Shown: positions 55,901-62,915, counted from the stretch's first letter. The stretch is DNA of 64,000 nt from Lewinellaceae bacterium (GCA_020636405.1 JACJXW010000004.1:1922001-1986000); one strand, 5' to 3'. The notes: generated from the sequence alone by a model not told the origin. Program-made: numbers and translations.

Positions 55901-57786
55901 TCTGGTTCATGAACAGCCGGACACTGGAGCGCATTTACAGCATACCCGACCCGCCGCCGGTGGTCCCCTTTTCTGATGTCACAGCCGATACCCTGTCCGT
56001 ACTGCTGATCGCCCAGAACGGTTGCGGCAGTGACTCCCTGGAGCAGTTGGTCACCGTCAACCCCTCCGATGTCAGTGCTCTGATCAACACTTCGACACGG
56101 GAACTTTGCGTGAACGATACGGTAAGGTTGGAAAGTTTCTCCACACCGGGAGCGCCGGTACGTTGGACCATTTCCGATGGGAATGTGTATACAGGTACTG
56201 TGGTGCAACACAGTTTTGCAGCTCCAGGCGTATACAACGTTTCTCTGTACGCTGAGGGCTGTGGAGCCGACAGTATGGCGGTGCAGATCGCAGTCCTGCC
56301 ACTTCCTGACGTTGCACTGAACTTTTCGCCTACCGTTTGTGCCGAGAATCCGCTGCGGTTTGACGTCGTGACCAACGGCGACGGACAGGTGCTCTATTTT
56401 GGGGATGGAGACAGTACGTTATCATCTGTAGCACAGCACATTTACGATACGCCGGGCACCTATTTCCCAACCGTTACGGTAACCAGCGCACAAGGCTGCC
56501 GGAATACCTGGAATGGAATCGCTTTGGAAGTCGCCCCGCTGCCGGTGGTGGCCATTGCGGAAGTCGATTCGGTATGCCAGGGCGCGCCGGTAAATTTCCG
56601 CAGTCTGAGTATCGGTAACACCTCCTGCCTTTGGTTGTTCGGTGACGGCAATGGTTCGGATGCCTGCGAGGCCATTCATACTTTCCAGTCCTCCGGGGTG
56701 TTCGATGCCTCTCTGATCGCGGTATCTTCCCTTGGCTGCCGGGATTCCCTGAAACAACCGGTATATGTGCGCCCCCGTCCGGAAGCAGATTTTGAAGTCA
56801 GCCTGGAAGATATCTGTACACCAGCCACAGTCCTTTTTTCCGACAACTCTACCGGGGCTACGGGGCTGAGCTGGGAGCTTGGAGACGGCAGTACGGGTAC
56901 GGCCTCCGAATTTTCTCATATCTACGAAACTGCGGGTGATTATGAGGCCCGGTTGATTGTCAGCAATGAGGGGATCTGCCGGGACACGACAACACAGCAA
57001 TTTACCCTCTACAGCCCGCCGGAAGGCAATTTCGAGTTGATCGAAACCTGCACGCAGGCCGAAGGCCATACGTTGCTTGTGGAGGCGGAACCGCAGGATT
57101 TTGTCGTCCTCAACGGTAGGGACTATAACCAGGCGGGCACCCGGCATGAGCGGCTGGCCGCCGGCAGTTATACGCTCGAACTGGAATCCCCTCAGGGTTG
57201 CTATACCACCCGGGAAATAGTGGTGCCTCAGGTGCAGGAACTCATCGCTCTCTTATTTCAGGATTCTTTCGCCATCGAGCTGGGGCAGTCGGTAGACCTG
57301 TTGGTAAACATCAACCAGGCGGGTACTCAGATCCGCTGGTCTCCGGCAATGAGCTTGTCCGATACTTCCATCACAGACCCGGTGGCTACGCCTTTCAGCA
57401 CTACTACTTATGTCGTAGAGGTGACTAACGATAAAGGATGTGTAAAGAGAGACACAGCCCTGGTCCGGGTGGCCATTGACCGGGAGCGCGGTATTTTCAT
57501 ACCCAATGCTTTTACACCGGACGGCAGTGGCCACAACGACGTGTTCCGCATTCTGAGCACCAACGTCGGCCTGGTGAAAGTGCCCGTTTTTCGCGTATTT
57601 GACCGCTGGGGCGAGCTGATGTTCGAAGCGCTGGACTGTCCGGCTTCGGAACTGCAAAATTGTGGATGGGACGGCAACTTCAAAGGACAAAAGGCCGAGC
57701 AGGGCGTGTACACTTACTATGCAGAGTTATTATTCACTGACAGTTTCCTCCGGGTGGCGAAAGGTAATGTAACCCTGATCCGGTAA
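52981..57786 (+). CDS. Large PKD-repeat adhesin with gliding-motility-type (T9SS type B) C-terminus
   Basis: 1601 residues. Signal peptide (KIRFALGIAFLLWSAGALSG), then a series of PKD/Ig-like domains with the WDFGDGSPLSNEVSP-type motif repeated (YEWTFEGNG, WNFGGLDTS, WLFGDGNGS, WELGDGSTG). Regions with GVWSGPG/GAWSGTG repeats lie around 405-500. The C-terminus (about 1500-1601) is the gliding-motility-associated domain: IFIPNAFTPDGSGHNDVF, FDRWGELMFE, then GVYTYYAELLFTDS. Such type B domains are exported by T9SS and attached by a PorP/SprF partner, whose gene starts 14 bases downstream. Confidence 0.92.
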   Translation: MPKIRFALGIAFLLWSAGALSGQCDIADQCGDLQPQGGFGPNSPTFFCEGEEVEFINNSDPNLVDTTIIDWGDGQVDRAPGTPSFTHTYDFAEDTCLVSASSVTIPITMTVVNRCPSGVSRNCLIVFVRIRVNPVAIFDEPEALCVGEVANFMNASCDNGETVTYEWTFEGNGTSTDENPSVIYNQRGFYDIGLRVTNQCGTDFTQETIEIRDVPIAAATSQISNDSACIPALIQFMNNSIDEDFYEWQFFPSQGVVFLDSTETGFFPEGGHYQALLIAENTCGIDTARLNFEVFEPPSLLLGPAPPPGCDTLVFTPDITYEGSISSLEWAFPGSNIALTTDSFPTVIYTDDGVYPYTLNVSGPCGAFSIRDTVQVLALEEVAFDSIGLVCNSTDPFPIPASPPLGVWSGPGVGSNGLFDPAAANIGTNVLTYVAGAAGCESTGQLTIEVEEAADVDIGTARDTFCVDAGQVTFSFSPIGGAWSGTGIVDPSQGVFDPQLAGPGTYNLSYVFGDAIGCVIRKTKNVRVEALPDITLNGMPSTCAVSDNISLSDVVNFQATPGGTLTWSGDGVLNPSGQFNSDSLFGAMSADITLTNTSAFGCVTSQTFTLELRDYIQAQAAEPEVTACSGSAPLMLSATPGNGQWAGPQANANTGEVLISQLSPGTYFYIYTIDPNTPCESRDTVELTVLDAANSVTLGQDVYACADDNVVPLPTASPMNGDWTGPSPASNGQVDVQLLPGPGEYIYTYTVDALPDACNSAEITFTVLPLPEPAFTFDSLACEGAPVSFTNETANADVFSWDFGDGSPLSNEVSPQHAFGQSNTFTVMLTAESLNPLDGSVVCSAQLDQDIYVSQAPELVAFNTDVVEGCAPLAVSFDNQSVGDNLSFIWNFGGLDTSFVDEPGLFTFPQGIFGDTSYTVTLSVANGCGDAVDTTQILVFPQPQANFGITFNELCSGDTLYLNNISTGNPDQYFWFMNSRTLERIYSIPDPPPVVPFSDVTADTLSVLLIAQNGCGSDSLEQLVTVNPSDVSALINTSTRELCVNDTVRLESFSTPGAPVRWTISDGNVYTGTVVQHSFAAPGVYNVSLYAEGCGADSMAVQIAVLPLPDVALNFSPTVCAENPLRFDVVTNGDGQVLYFGDGDSTLSSVAQHIYDTPGTYFPTVTVTSAQGCRNTWNGIALEVAPLPVVAIAEVDSVCQGAPVNFRSLSIGNTSCLWLFGDGNGSDACEAIHTFQSSGVFDASLIAVSSLGCRDSLKQPVYVRPRPEADFEVSLEDICTPATVLFSDNSTGATGLSWELGDGSTGTASEFSHIYETAGDYEARLIVSNEGICRDTTTQQFTLYSPPEGNFELIETCTQAEGHTLLVEAEPQDFVVLNGRDYNQAGTRHERLAAGSYTLELESPQGCYTTREIVVPQVQELIALLFQDSFAIELGQSVDLLVNINQAGTQIRWSPAMSLSDTSITDPVATPFSTTTYVVEVTNDKGCVKRDTALVRVAIDRERGIFIPNAFTPDGSGHNDVFRILSTNVGLVKVPVFRVFDRWGELMFEALDCPASELQNCGWDGNFKGQKAEQGVYTYYAELLFTDSFLRVAKGNVTLIR

Positions 57787-57800
57787 ACAAATCATAGACC

Positions 57801-58856
57801 ATGCAACACTCTACTTCTCTTCTTTCTGTTTTTCTGTTGATCGCCTGTCTGTTTACCGGGCAGCCGGCAATAGCCCAGGATGCGCACTTTTCACAGTTCA
57901 CCCGCACTTCGGCGTATAACAACCCGGCATTTGTGGGCCTGAGCCGGGAGCCGGCGCGCCTGGCCCTGCAGTATCGCAATCAATGGTCGAGTGTGCTGGC
58001 GGGCCAGTCTTACCATTCGGCACTGGCCGCTTTCGATTGGCGCAACTGTTTAGGCCTCAGTTTTTTTGCCTTTGGCGTCAGTGTCCAGGGTAGCAGAGCG
58101 GGAGATTCCCGTTATACGGACGGGCAGGGCATGCTGAGCCTGGCCTATCACCAGCAGGTTGCCCGGGGATTCTTCCTGGCAGGCGGCATACGCGGTGGCG
58201 CCTGGAACTACCGGATCGACGACAGCCAGTTGGCCTTTGAAGAACAGTTTGACGGCATAGGATATGATCCGAACCGGAATAATTTTGAGTCGTTTGACCA
58301 GTTGCAGCGTACTGTTTTTGGCCTTTCGGCCGGACTGCTGTTGTACGACACGGAGGCGGCCTGGCAGATAGGCGCGAGCCTGCTTCACATCAATCAGCCC
58401 TTGTATTCTTTTCTGGAAGACGCTCAGAACGGGAACCGGGTAGGTATGGGATGGTCGATGCAGGGGCAGTTTGGGGTTTCAACCGACGGGAGGCCCAACA
58501 ACAAAGAGCTGGCCCTTCAGTTCTTTTACCGCCAACAGGCTCTTTTCAAGAACAGCAAACAGCGGATGTTGTCCGCCGGCGCCCTCTGGCAGCTGACCGA
58601 TAGCCGAAAGAGCAATGCCTTCTTCCTGGGTATGTACGGGCGGATAGGCCGTCGTGCCGGCGACGCGAGTTTTACTTTCGATTCAGTCACCCCTTATATG
58701 CGGGTCGATTTTGGCGACTGGAGCCTCGGCCTGTCTTATGATGTGAATGTTTCGCCACTGGCTAATGCCTCCCGGCTGGCCGGGGCGGCGGAATTTTCTG
58801 TGCAGGTCCATATTGGCGATATGCGTGACTGTATAGTCTGCCCTTCCAATTGGTGA
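57801..58856 (+). CDS. PorP/SprF family type IX secretion membrane protein
   Basis: 351 residues. Signal peptide (LLSVFLLIACLFTGQPAIAQ), then the family start DAHFSQFTRTSAYNNPAFVG and YRNQWSSV, and repeated barrel strands with a final aromatic residue. PorP/SprF proteins are outer-membrane barrels needed to secrete or hold T9SS type B cargo; being 14 bases behind the PKD adhesin gene, it is probably that cargo's dedicated anchor. The hairpin at 58864 ends the operon. Confidence 0.92.
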   Translation: MQHSTSLLSVFLLIACLFTGQPAIAQDAHFSQFTRTSAYNNPAFVGLSREPARLALQYRNQWSSVLAGQSYHSALAAFDWRNCLGLSFFAFGVSVQGSRAGDSRYTDGQGMLSLAYHQQVARGFFLAGGIRGGAWNYRIDDSQLAFEEQFDGIGYDPNRNNFESFDQLQRTVFGLSAGLLLYDTEAAWQIGASLLHINQPLYSFLEDAQNGNRVGMGWSMQGQFGVSTDGRPNNKELALQFFYRQQALFKNSKQRMLSAGALWQLTDSRKSNAFFLGMYGRIGRRAGDASFTFDSVTPYMRVDFGDWSLGLSYDVNVSPLANASRLAGAAEFSVQVHIGDMRDCIVCPSNW

Positions 58857-58863
58857 CCTACAG

Positions 58864-58893
58864 GCGAAGGATGGCTTTAAAGCCATCCTTCGC
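58864..58893. terminator. Palindromic hairpin between convergent genes
   Basis: gcgaaggatggcttt is followed directly by its exact reverse complement (30-base perfect palindrome). It separates the PorP/SprF gene from the minus-strand Pmp3-like gene and probably terminates both. Confidence 0.7.
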
Positions 58894-58907
58894 GCAGGAA
58901 GGAAGGG

Positions 58908-59297
58908 TCAATTCTCTCCCAGAATGACAATCAGGGTATAGACCAGTCCTGGAACGTAGAATAGTAAAGTCAACAAGAGCGAAAGCCAGAAACGGGTGGT
59001 AATACCGTCGTAAATGGCCATCGCCAGAGGGGGCAGCAGTATAGCGATGATGACCAGCAGCAGCAGGTCCGTATCACTTTCCTGGCGGAGCTGCTTCAGT
59101 TTGGCCTTCAGCTGTTTCTTGAACTGTTTCCGCTGTTGGCGTTTTTTCTGTTTCAATTCTTTTTTGTTGAGGGCAGTTGTTTCCTCAACACCTTTTTCCA
59201 CTTTAGTTTCGGGCTTAATGTGCACCACTGCGTGAGCGGGTTGAATGCTCAGCAGTAGGAACAGGCTGCAGCAAGCAAGAAGGTAAGGTAATCTCAT
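58908..59297 (-). CDS. Pmp3/YqaE-like membrane protein with extra N-terminal region
   Basis: 129 residues from the ATG at 59297 (MRLPYLLACCSLFLLLS, a signal-like start). A charged, strongly basic middle (KKELKQKKRQQRKQFKKQLK) follows, then the Pmp3/YqaE proteolipid domain with two helices: LVIIAILLPPLAMAIYDG and LSLLLTLLFYVPGLVYTLIV. Typical Pmp3 proteins are only ~52 residues, so this one has a signal plus basic extension. It may be stress-related as in other organisms; function here is unknown. Confidence 0.82.
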   Translation of the reverse strand: MRLPYLLACCSLFLLLSIQPAHAVVHIKPETKVEKGVEETTALNKKELKQKKRQQRKQFKKQLKAKLKQLRQESDTDLLLLVIIAILLPPLAMAIYDGITTRFWLSLLLTLLFYVPGLVYTLIVILGEN

Positions 59298-59444
59298 GGT
59301 GTTGGTATTTGGTAAAGAATAGGATTTCGGCCGGCAAAGCCGTCTAGGAAAGCCAAAGTACAAAAAACCGGTGAACCAAAGGAGTACGCCCTTACTTATC
59401 CGTCCTGCTTCCGCTATCGGCAGCATAATATGTCCGTAAAGGGT

Positions 59445-59906
59445 TTACGCCACCGGATTGATCATGGGCAGGTCTGCCACTTTGGCTTCTTTGGGCCCGA
59501 TGCTCATCCAGCCGACAACGCCACCGGAGGCCTTGGCCACATGACGGGCGAAGCTGACTAGGCCGTCGTAGAAGTGTTTGGCGTGTTTGGGTTCCAGCAA
59601 AGGCAGGATGCTATTGAGCTTACTCAGTTCCTGACTGATCACTTCCTGGCGTTGCTCGGCCTGCCGGGGCAGAATCCGGATCAGTTCTATGAGGCGCTCA
59701 TGCAGGTGCTCATCTACCTTCTTGTAGTACTCCTGCCACTCCTGGTGGAAGTGGAAAGTACGGACGTGGGCGATCTTTTCTCCCTTCTCCAGTTCAGCAT
59801 CTTCGATGATGCCGTCTGCTCCTGCTACCAGCAGGGTTACGTAGGGTATGGCGTCGTACAGGATCTTTTGTTTTTCTGCCGGTAGAGACTCAATACTTTT
59901 GATCAT
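59445..59906 (-). CDS. TerB-like helical protein
   Basis: 153 residues from the ATG at 59906 (MIKSIESLPAEKQKILYDAI). The stretch VTLLVAGADGIIEDAELEKG, with the acidic loop near a helix, resembles TerB/DjlA-like domains. No signal or membrane segment. A good minus-strand promoter lies 25 bases upstream. The role is unknown. Confidence 0.6.
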   Translation of the reverse strand: MIKSIESLPAEKQKILYDAIPYVTLLVAGADGIIEDAELEKGEKIAHVRTFHFHQEWQEYYKKVDEHLHERLIELIRILPRQAEQRQEVISQELSKLNSILPLLEPKHAKHFYDGLVSFARHVAKASGGVVGWMSIGPKEAKVADLPMINPVA

Positions 59907-59930
59907 GAAAATTTGCAGTTGTGTTCGGCC

Positions 59931-59964
59931 CAAAAATAAACTTTTACAGGTTAGGACGGGACAA
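59931..59964 (-). promoter_or_regulatory. Promoter of the TerB-like gene
   Basis: On the minus strand TTG (59964-59962), 23-base spacer, TATTTTTG (59938-59931), fitting TAnnTTTG; 25 bases before the start codon. Confidence 0.5.
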
Positions 59965-60154
59965 AAACGGGTGGATATTTATCAGTTTATATATTGATTG
60001 TAACCACTACTAGCAGGAGCTGGATGGAGTAGGAGGCCGGCAGCAGCCAGGCGAGCAGGGTAGGGGATAAGGGTTTCATGGCGTAAAGGTTTTGACGCAA
60101 TGGGAGGGCCTGAACAGCGTAGAGTGAACAGGATCTCTAAAAAACAACACGGTA

Positions 60155-60919
60155 CTAGGCCGGCTGCTTCAACAACTCAATGATCCGCTCTGTTTCCCGG
60201 GGTTCCCACCACTGGATGAAGGGGAGCAGCAAGGTGGAGATCCGGGTGCGGGGCCGGGCGACTCTGTGGGCGATGACGGAAACGGCTTTATCCATGGCCT
60301 CAATATAGGCCAGGGCGGCGGCCCCCTCGATCTGTGCCAGCGCCGAGGCGTTGGCCCATGCGCCTTCCCGAGCTTTGCCGATGCTGAAGTCCAGGACGGC
60401 CTTTTCCCGGCTTTTCATCACCCGTCGGATGAGCCGCATCGGCCAGCAGATGCGCTCCAGTTTTGCCTGCATGGTATCGGCCAGGGCGGCGATGATGTCG
60501 TTGATCTTTTCAAAGTCCTTCTGGAGGGCGGTGATCTCATCACCGGGGGCCGTGAGCGCCGCGGCGATTCCCAGGTCGAGGTTGATGTGGGCATTGATCC
60601 CCAGGATCAGGTGCTGGAGAACGATGAGGTTGTGTCCGGCAGCGGCCTCGAAAGCGGCCTTCCAGCTGTTGGTTACGGGTAAGCCCTGACGGTAATGCTG
60701 CCAGGCATCCAGATATCGCTGGGCGAACAGGACATCCAGTTTTTCCATGCGGGGGCCGTCCTCGAAATGTCCTGCAAGGATGGCGTCCCTTACGGCTTCA
60801 GTCATGGCTTTGTACAGCACTGCGAAATAGGCCTGCCGGGAGCCTTCCTCCTCGCAGGTGCGGATGATTTGGTCGAGGGCTGTGATGACGTCCTGAATGG
60901 TGTGGGCGGGTGTGGGCAT
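60155..60919 (-). CDS. DUF5995 family protein
   Basis: 254 residues. The core RMEKLDVLFAQRYLDAWQHY and LGINAHINLDLGIAAALT match the DUF5995 signature as I recall it. The HINLD motif with conserved His and Asp hints at a metal-binding or enzymatic site but no activity is established. No signal peptide. It is the last intact minus-strand gene before the mobile/repeat-rich segment. Confidence 0.75.
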   Translation of the reverse strand: MPTPAHTIQDVITALDQIIRTCEEEGSRQAYFAVLYKAMTEAVRDAILAGHFEDGPRMEKLDVLFAQRYLDAWQHYRQGLPVTNSWKAAFEAAAGHNLIVLQHLILGINAHINLDLGIAAALTAPGDEITALQKDFEKINDIIAALADTMQAKLERICWPMRLIRRVMKSREKAVLDFSIGKAREGAWANASALAQIEGAAALAYIEAMDKAVSVIAHRVARPRTRISTLLLPFIQWWEPRETERIIELLKQPA

Positions 60920-61000
60920 GGAAAAGAGATTAGTTGTTGGTTTCCGGCATAAAAATAACCGGATTCATCGAAAGAACTCCTCAATTGGGCAGTTTATCTA

Positions 61001-61163
61001 AGGGTTGTGTAAAGAATAACTTGTAAAGAAATGACGCCGCTATTTTGTTCGTAATCGAGGCGTTGGAAAGGGAGCATACCCTAAGGTACGCGACCTTTCC
61101 AAGAACGAAGAGTACGGGCGAAAGAGCAAGTCAGGATTTATAACTTATTCTTTACACAACCCT
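61001..61163. mobile_element. MITE-like fold-back element with 19-bp terminal inverted repeats
   Basis: agggttgtgtaaagaataa at 61001-61019 is repeated exactly in reverse complement at 61145-61163. The rest of the 163 bp is a poorer inverted repeat around a central stem (ggaaagg/cctttcc, near 61059-61101). No coding capacity. Target duplication is not clear (flanks tcta / aaag). Confidence 0.6.
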
Positions 61164-61194
61164 AAAGGTTTTAAGCCCGGTAAGCCTTTTATAT

Positions 61195-61355
61195 TGCTTG
61201 CGCCCCGATTGGACACGAGCGCATCGACGGATGAAATAAATTGGCGCCGAGGGTACACGGCCGGGGCGCCACTTCGCCGATCGTCACCGGCAGGCAGAGG
61301 ATCACCGGCTCCTCGACAGGCGGAGTGCGCTCGCGCACGATAGCGACATTATAGG
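61195..61355. other. GC-rich non-coding stretch sharing sequence with the fold-back at 4283
   Basis: Around 61226-61266 a segment reads tcgacgg-atgaaataaatt-ggcgccgaggg-tacacgg, close to the right arm of the 4283-4436 element. There is no gene; small inverted pairs (ggcgcc repeated) are present. Confidence 0.35.
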
Positions 61356-61359
61356 TTGG

Positions 61360-61598
61360 TTATTTTCGGTTTCCCAAGATCTCGGAACTGAAGAATGCTT
61401 CTTTCCAGGGTATAAGGGCGCCATTTTCCATTGAAAAACGCTGGCCTCCCAGGTAGATCAGGTAGGATTGGGCTGAGGGTAGGCCGGTTGTTTTTTGCCA
61501 CCACGATAGGCCTGACAGCAGGCGGGTGTTGAAAGTTTTGGCGGCCTTCAGTTCTACGGCATTATGGGGAAAGGATAACCCGATGGAACTAACGAAGT
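61360..61598 (-). pseudogene. C-terminal remnant of a DUF4143-type ATPase
   Basis: The minus strand reads about 78 residues ending at a TAA (61360-61362): FPHNAVELKAAKTFNTRLL, LSWWQKTTG, SYLIYLGGQRFSMENG and PWKEAFFSS. This is the conserved tail of AAA ATPases with a DUF4143/PD-(D/E)XK-like C-terminal domain (AVELK is the core E-x-K). A stop lies in frame just upstream (near 61601), so the ATPase part is gone. Confidence 0.65.
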
Positions 61599-61703
61599 AT
61601 CAATGTGGTTTTTACCAAAAAATCTACACCCGAGATTTTGATTTTCCTAATGGGTTTAACTAACTTTGCATTCGCTTTAAAAGAAGGCAATTTTTTGTTC
61701 TTT

Positions 61704-61768
61704 CGAGTTGTAGCCCAACGCGGTTAGCGCGTCCCGACACTGGGTGTCGGGAAGGCCGGAGGTTCGAA
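61704..61768 (+). pseudogene. Truncated tRNA-Pro-like sequence, unit 1 (diverged 5' half)
   Basis: Aligns with the intact tRNA-Pro at 62721 from the acceptor 5' strand to the T-loop (ttcgaa), then stops. Its first ~17 bases carry several mismatches (cgagttg for cggggtg). The anticodon arm is replaced by an 8-bp stem (tcccgaca/tgtcggga) with a ctggg loop. The T-stem 3' half and acceptor 3' half are missing. Confidence 0.7.
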
Positions 61769-61771
61769 AGC

Positions 61772-62038
61772 ATGATGGTGATGGAATATGTCGTATACAT
61801 ATTAGAGTCACAGAGCAACAGCCGGCTGTACATAGGCTACACCAACAACTTGGAGCGAAGATTAGAAGAACATAACTCCAATCAAACCAAGAGCACGAGA
61901 AACAAAGGTCCGTGGAAGTTGCTCTTTGCAAAAAAAGGCTTAGGTAAAACAGAAGCCCAAAGCTTAGAGAGAAAGCTCAAAAAATGGAAGAACCGAAAGC
62001 GGGTTCTTGCCTGGATTGAAAGAGAAGAAGCTAAATAA
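61772..62038 (+). CDS. GIY-YIG nuclease-domain protein, copy 1
   Basis: 88 residues: a single minimal GIY-YIG domain. VVYILES (7-13) and LYIGYTNNLERRLEEHN (19-35) carry the GIY/YIG core and catalytic Arg (29/30); the conserved Glu is at 66 in AQSLERKLKKWKNRKR. This is the short UvrC-N-terminus/YhbQ-like type with no DNA-binding domain attached. The ATG at 61772 sits 9 bases after GGAGG, which is the T-stem of the tRNA-like fragment. M4 (61781) could also be the start. Possibly a homing-type element protein; activity unproven. Confidence 0.85.
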   Translation: MMVMEYVVYILESQSNSRLYIGYTNNLERRLEEHNSNQTKSTRNKGPWKLLFAKKGLGKTEAQSLERKLKKWKNRKRVLAWIEREEAK

Positions 62039-62042
62039 CTTT

Positions 62043-62107
62043 CGGGGTGTAGCGCAGCCCGGTTAGCGCGTCCCGACACTGGGTGTCGGGAAGGCCGGAG
62101 GTTCGAA
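62043..62107 (+). pseudogene. Truncated tRNA-Pro-like sequence, unit 2
   Basis: The first 28 bases are identical to the intact tRNA-Pro at 62721 (acceptor 5' strand and whole D-arm); the anticodon arm is then the 8-bp tcccgaca/tgtcggga stem, followed by aggccggaggttcgaa and a break. It looks like a hybrid of the real tRNA's 5' half and unit 1's 3' half. Confidence 0.75.
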
Positions 62108-62110
62108 AGC

Positions 62111-62377
62111 ATGATGGTGATGGAATATGTCGTATACATATTAGAGTCACAGAGCAACAGCCGGCTGTACATAGGCTACACCAACAACTTGGAGCGAAGA
62201 TTAGAAGAACATAACTCCAATCAAACCAAGAGCACGAGAAACAAAGGTCCGTGGAAGTTGCTCTTTGCAAAAAAAGGCTTAGGTAAAACAGAAGCCCAAA
62301 GCTTAGAGAGAAAGCTCAAAAAATGGAAGAACCGAAAGCGGGTTCTTGCCTGGATTGAAAGAGAAGAAGCTAAATAA
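62111..62377 (+). CDS. GIY-YIG nuclease-domain protein, copy 2
   Basis: 88 residues, identical in protein sequence to copy 1, with the same GGAGG-9-ATG arrangement provided by the tRNA-like T-arm. It lies between truncated tRNA-like units 2 and 3. The identity shows the duplication is recent or kept uniform by recombination. The role is as for copy 1: GIY (VVYILES), YIG, Arg and Glu residues all kept, so the copy is probably functional. Confidence 0.85.
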   Translation: MMVMEYVVYILESQSNSRLYIGYTNNLERRLEEHNSNQTKSTRNKGPWKLLFAKKGLGKTEAQSLERKLKKWKNRKRVLAWIEREEAK

Positions 62378-62381
62378 CTTT

Positions 62382-62446
62382 CGGGGTGTAGCGCAGCCCG
62401 GTTAGCGCGTCCCGACACTGGGTGTCGGGAAGGCCGGAGGTTCGAA
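62382..62446 (+). pseudogene. Truncated tRNA-Pro-like sequence, unit 3
   Basis: Same as unit 2: 5' half identical to tRNA-Pro, extended 8-bp anticodon-arm stem, ends after the T-loop ttcgaa. It leads into GIY-YIG copy 3. Confidence 0.75.
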
Positions 62447-62449
62447 AGC

Positions 62450-62716
62450 ATGATGGTGATGGAATATGTCGTATACATATTGGAGTCACAGAGCAAAAGC
62501 CGGCTGTACATAGGCTACACCAACAACTTGGAGCGAAGATTAGAAGAACATAACTCCAATCAAACCAAGAGCACGAGAAACAAAGGTCCGTGGAAGTTGC
62601 TCTTTGCAAAAAAAGGCTTAGGTAAAACAGAAGCCCAAAGCTTAGAGAGAAAGCTCAAAAAATGGAAGAACCGAAAGCGGGTTCTTGCCTGGATTGAAAG
62701 AGAAGAAGCTAAATAA
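62450..62716 (+). CDS. GIY-YIG nuclease-domain protein, copy 3
   Basis: 88 residues; one change from copies 1 and 2 (Asn16 to Lys in ESQSKSRLYIG), just before the YIG motif; catalytic residues kept. Its stop is 4 bases before the intact tRNA-Pro, so a transcript through it would run into that tRNA. Confidence 0.85.
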   Translation: MMVMEYVVYILESQSKSRLYIGYTNNLERRLEEHNSNQTKSTRNKGPWKLLFAKKGLGKTEAQSLERKLKKWKNRKRVLAWIEREEAK

Positions 62717-62720
62717 CTTT

Positions 62721-62795
62721 CGGGGTGTAGCGCAGCCCGGTTAGCGCGCGTCGTTCGGGACGACGAGGCCGGAGGTTCGAATCCTCTCACCCCGA
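62721..62795 (+). tRNA. tRNA-Pro (anticodon CGG)
   Basis: 75 nt with a complete cloverleaf: acceptor cggggtg/caccccg, D-stem gcgc/gcgc, anticodon stem cgtcg/cgacg with loop ttcggga (anticodon cgg), T-stem ggagg/cctct (one G-U), loop ttcgaat, discriminator A. No CCA encoded. It is the only intact member of the tRNA-Pro array. Confidence 0.95.
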
Positions 62796-62840
62796 CCCCG
62801 CCCGCCGAAGCTCAAGAAGCTAAGGCGGGCAAATGTTTTT

Positions 62841-62913
<73 letters not shown>

Positions 62914-62915
62914 CA

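Larger units (their letters stand above)
61721..62737. repeat. Three tandem 339-bp units (tRNA-like fragment plus GIY-YIG gene)
   Basis: Period exactly 339 bases. Units 1 and 2 are identical over this span; unit 3 shows two substitutions at 62482-62498 (ttggag for ttagag, aaaagc for aacagc). The array runs from a diverged tRNA-like end into the intact tRNA-Pro. Confidence 0.95.

Noticed and set aside
59987..60079. 30-codon minus-strand frame starting MKPLSPTLLAWLLPASY with a hydrophobic tail
   Set aside because: Too short to judge, no promoter or neighbour support; could be a small membrane peptide but not shown.
61882..62172. Minus-strand open frames across the GIY-YIG units
   Set aside because: They are reverse readings of the nuclease genes and tRNA-like fragments and repeat only because the DNA repeats.
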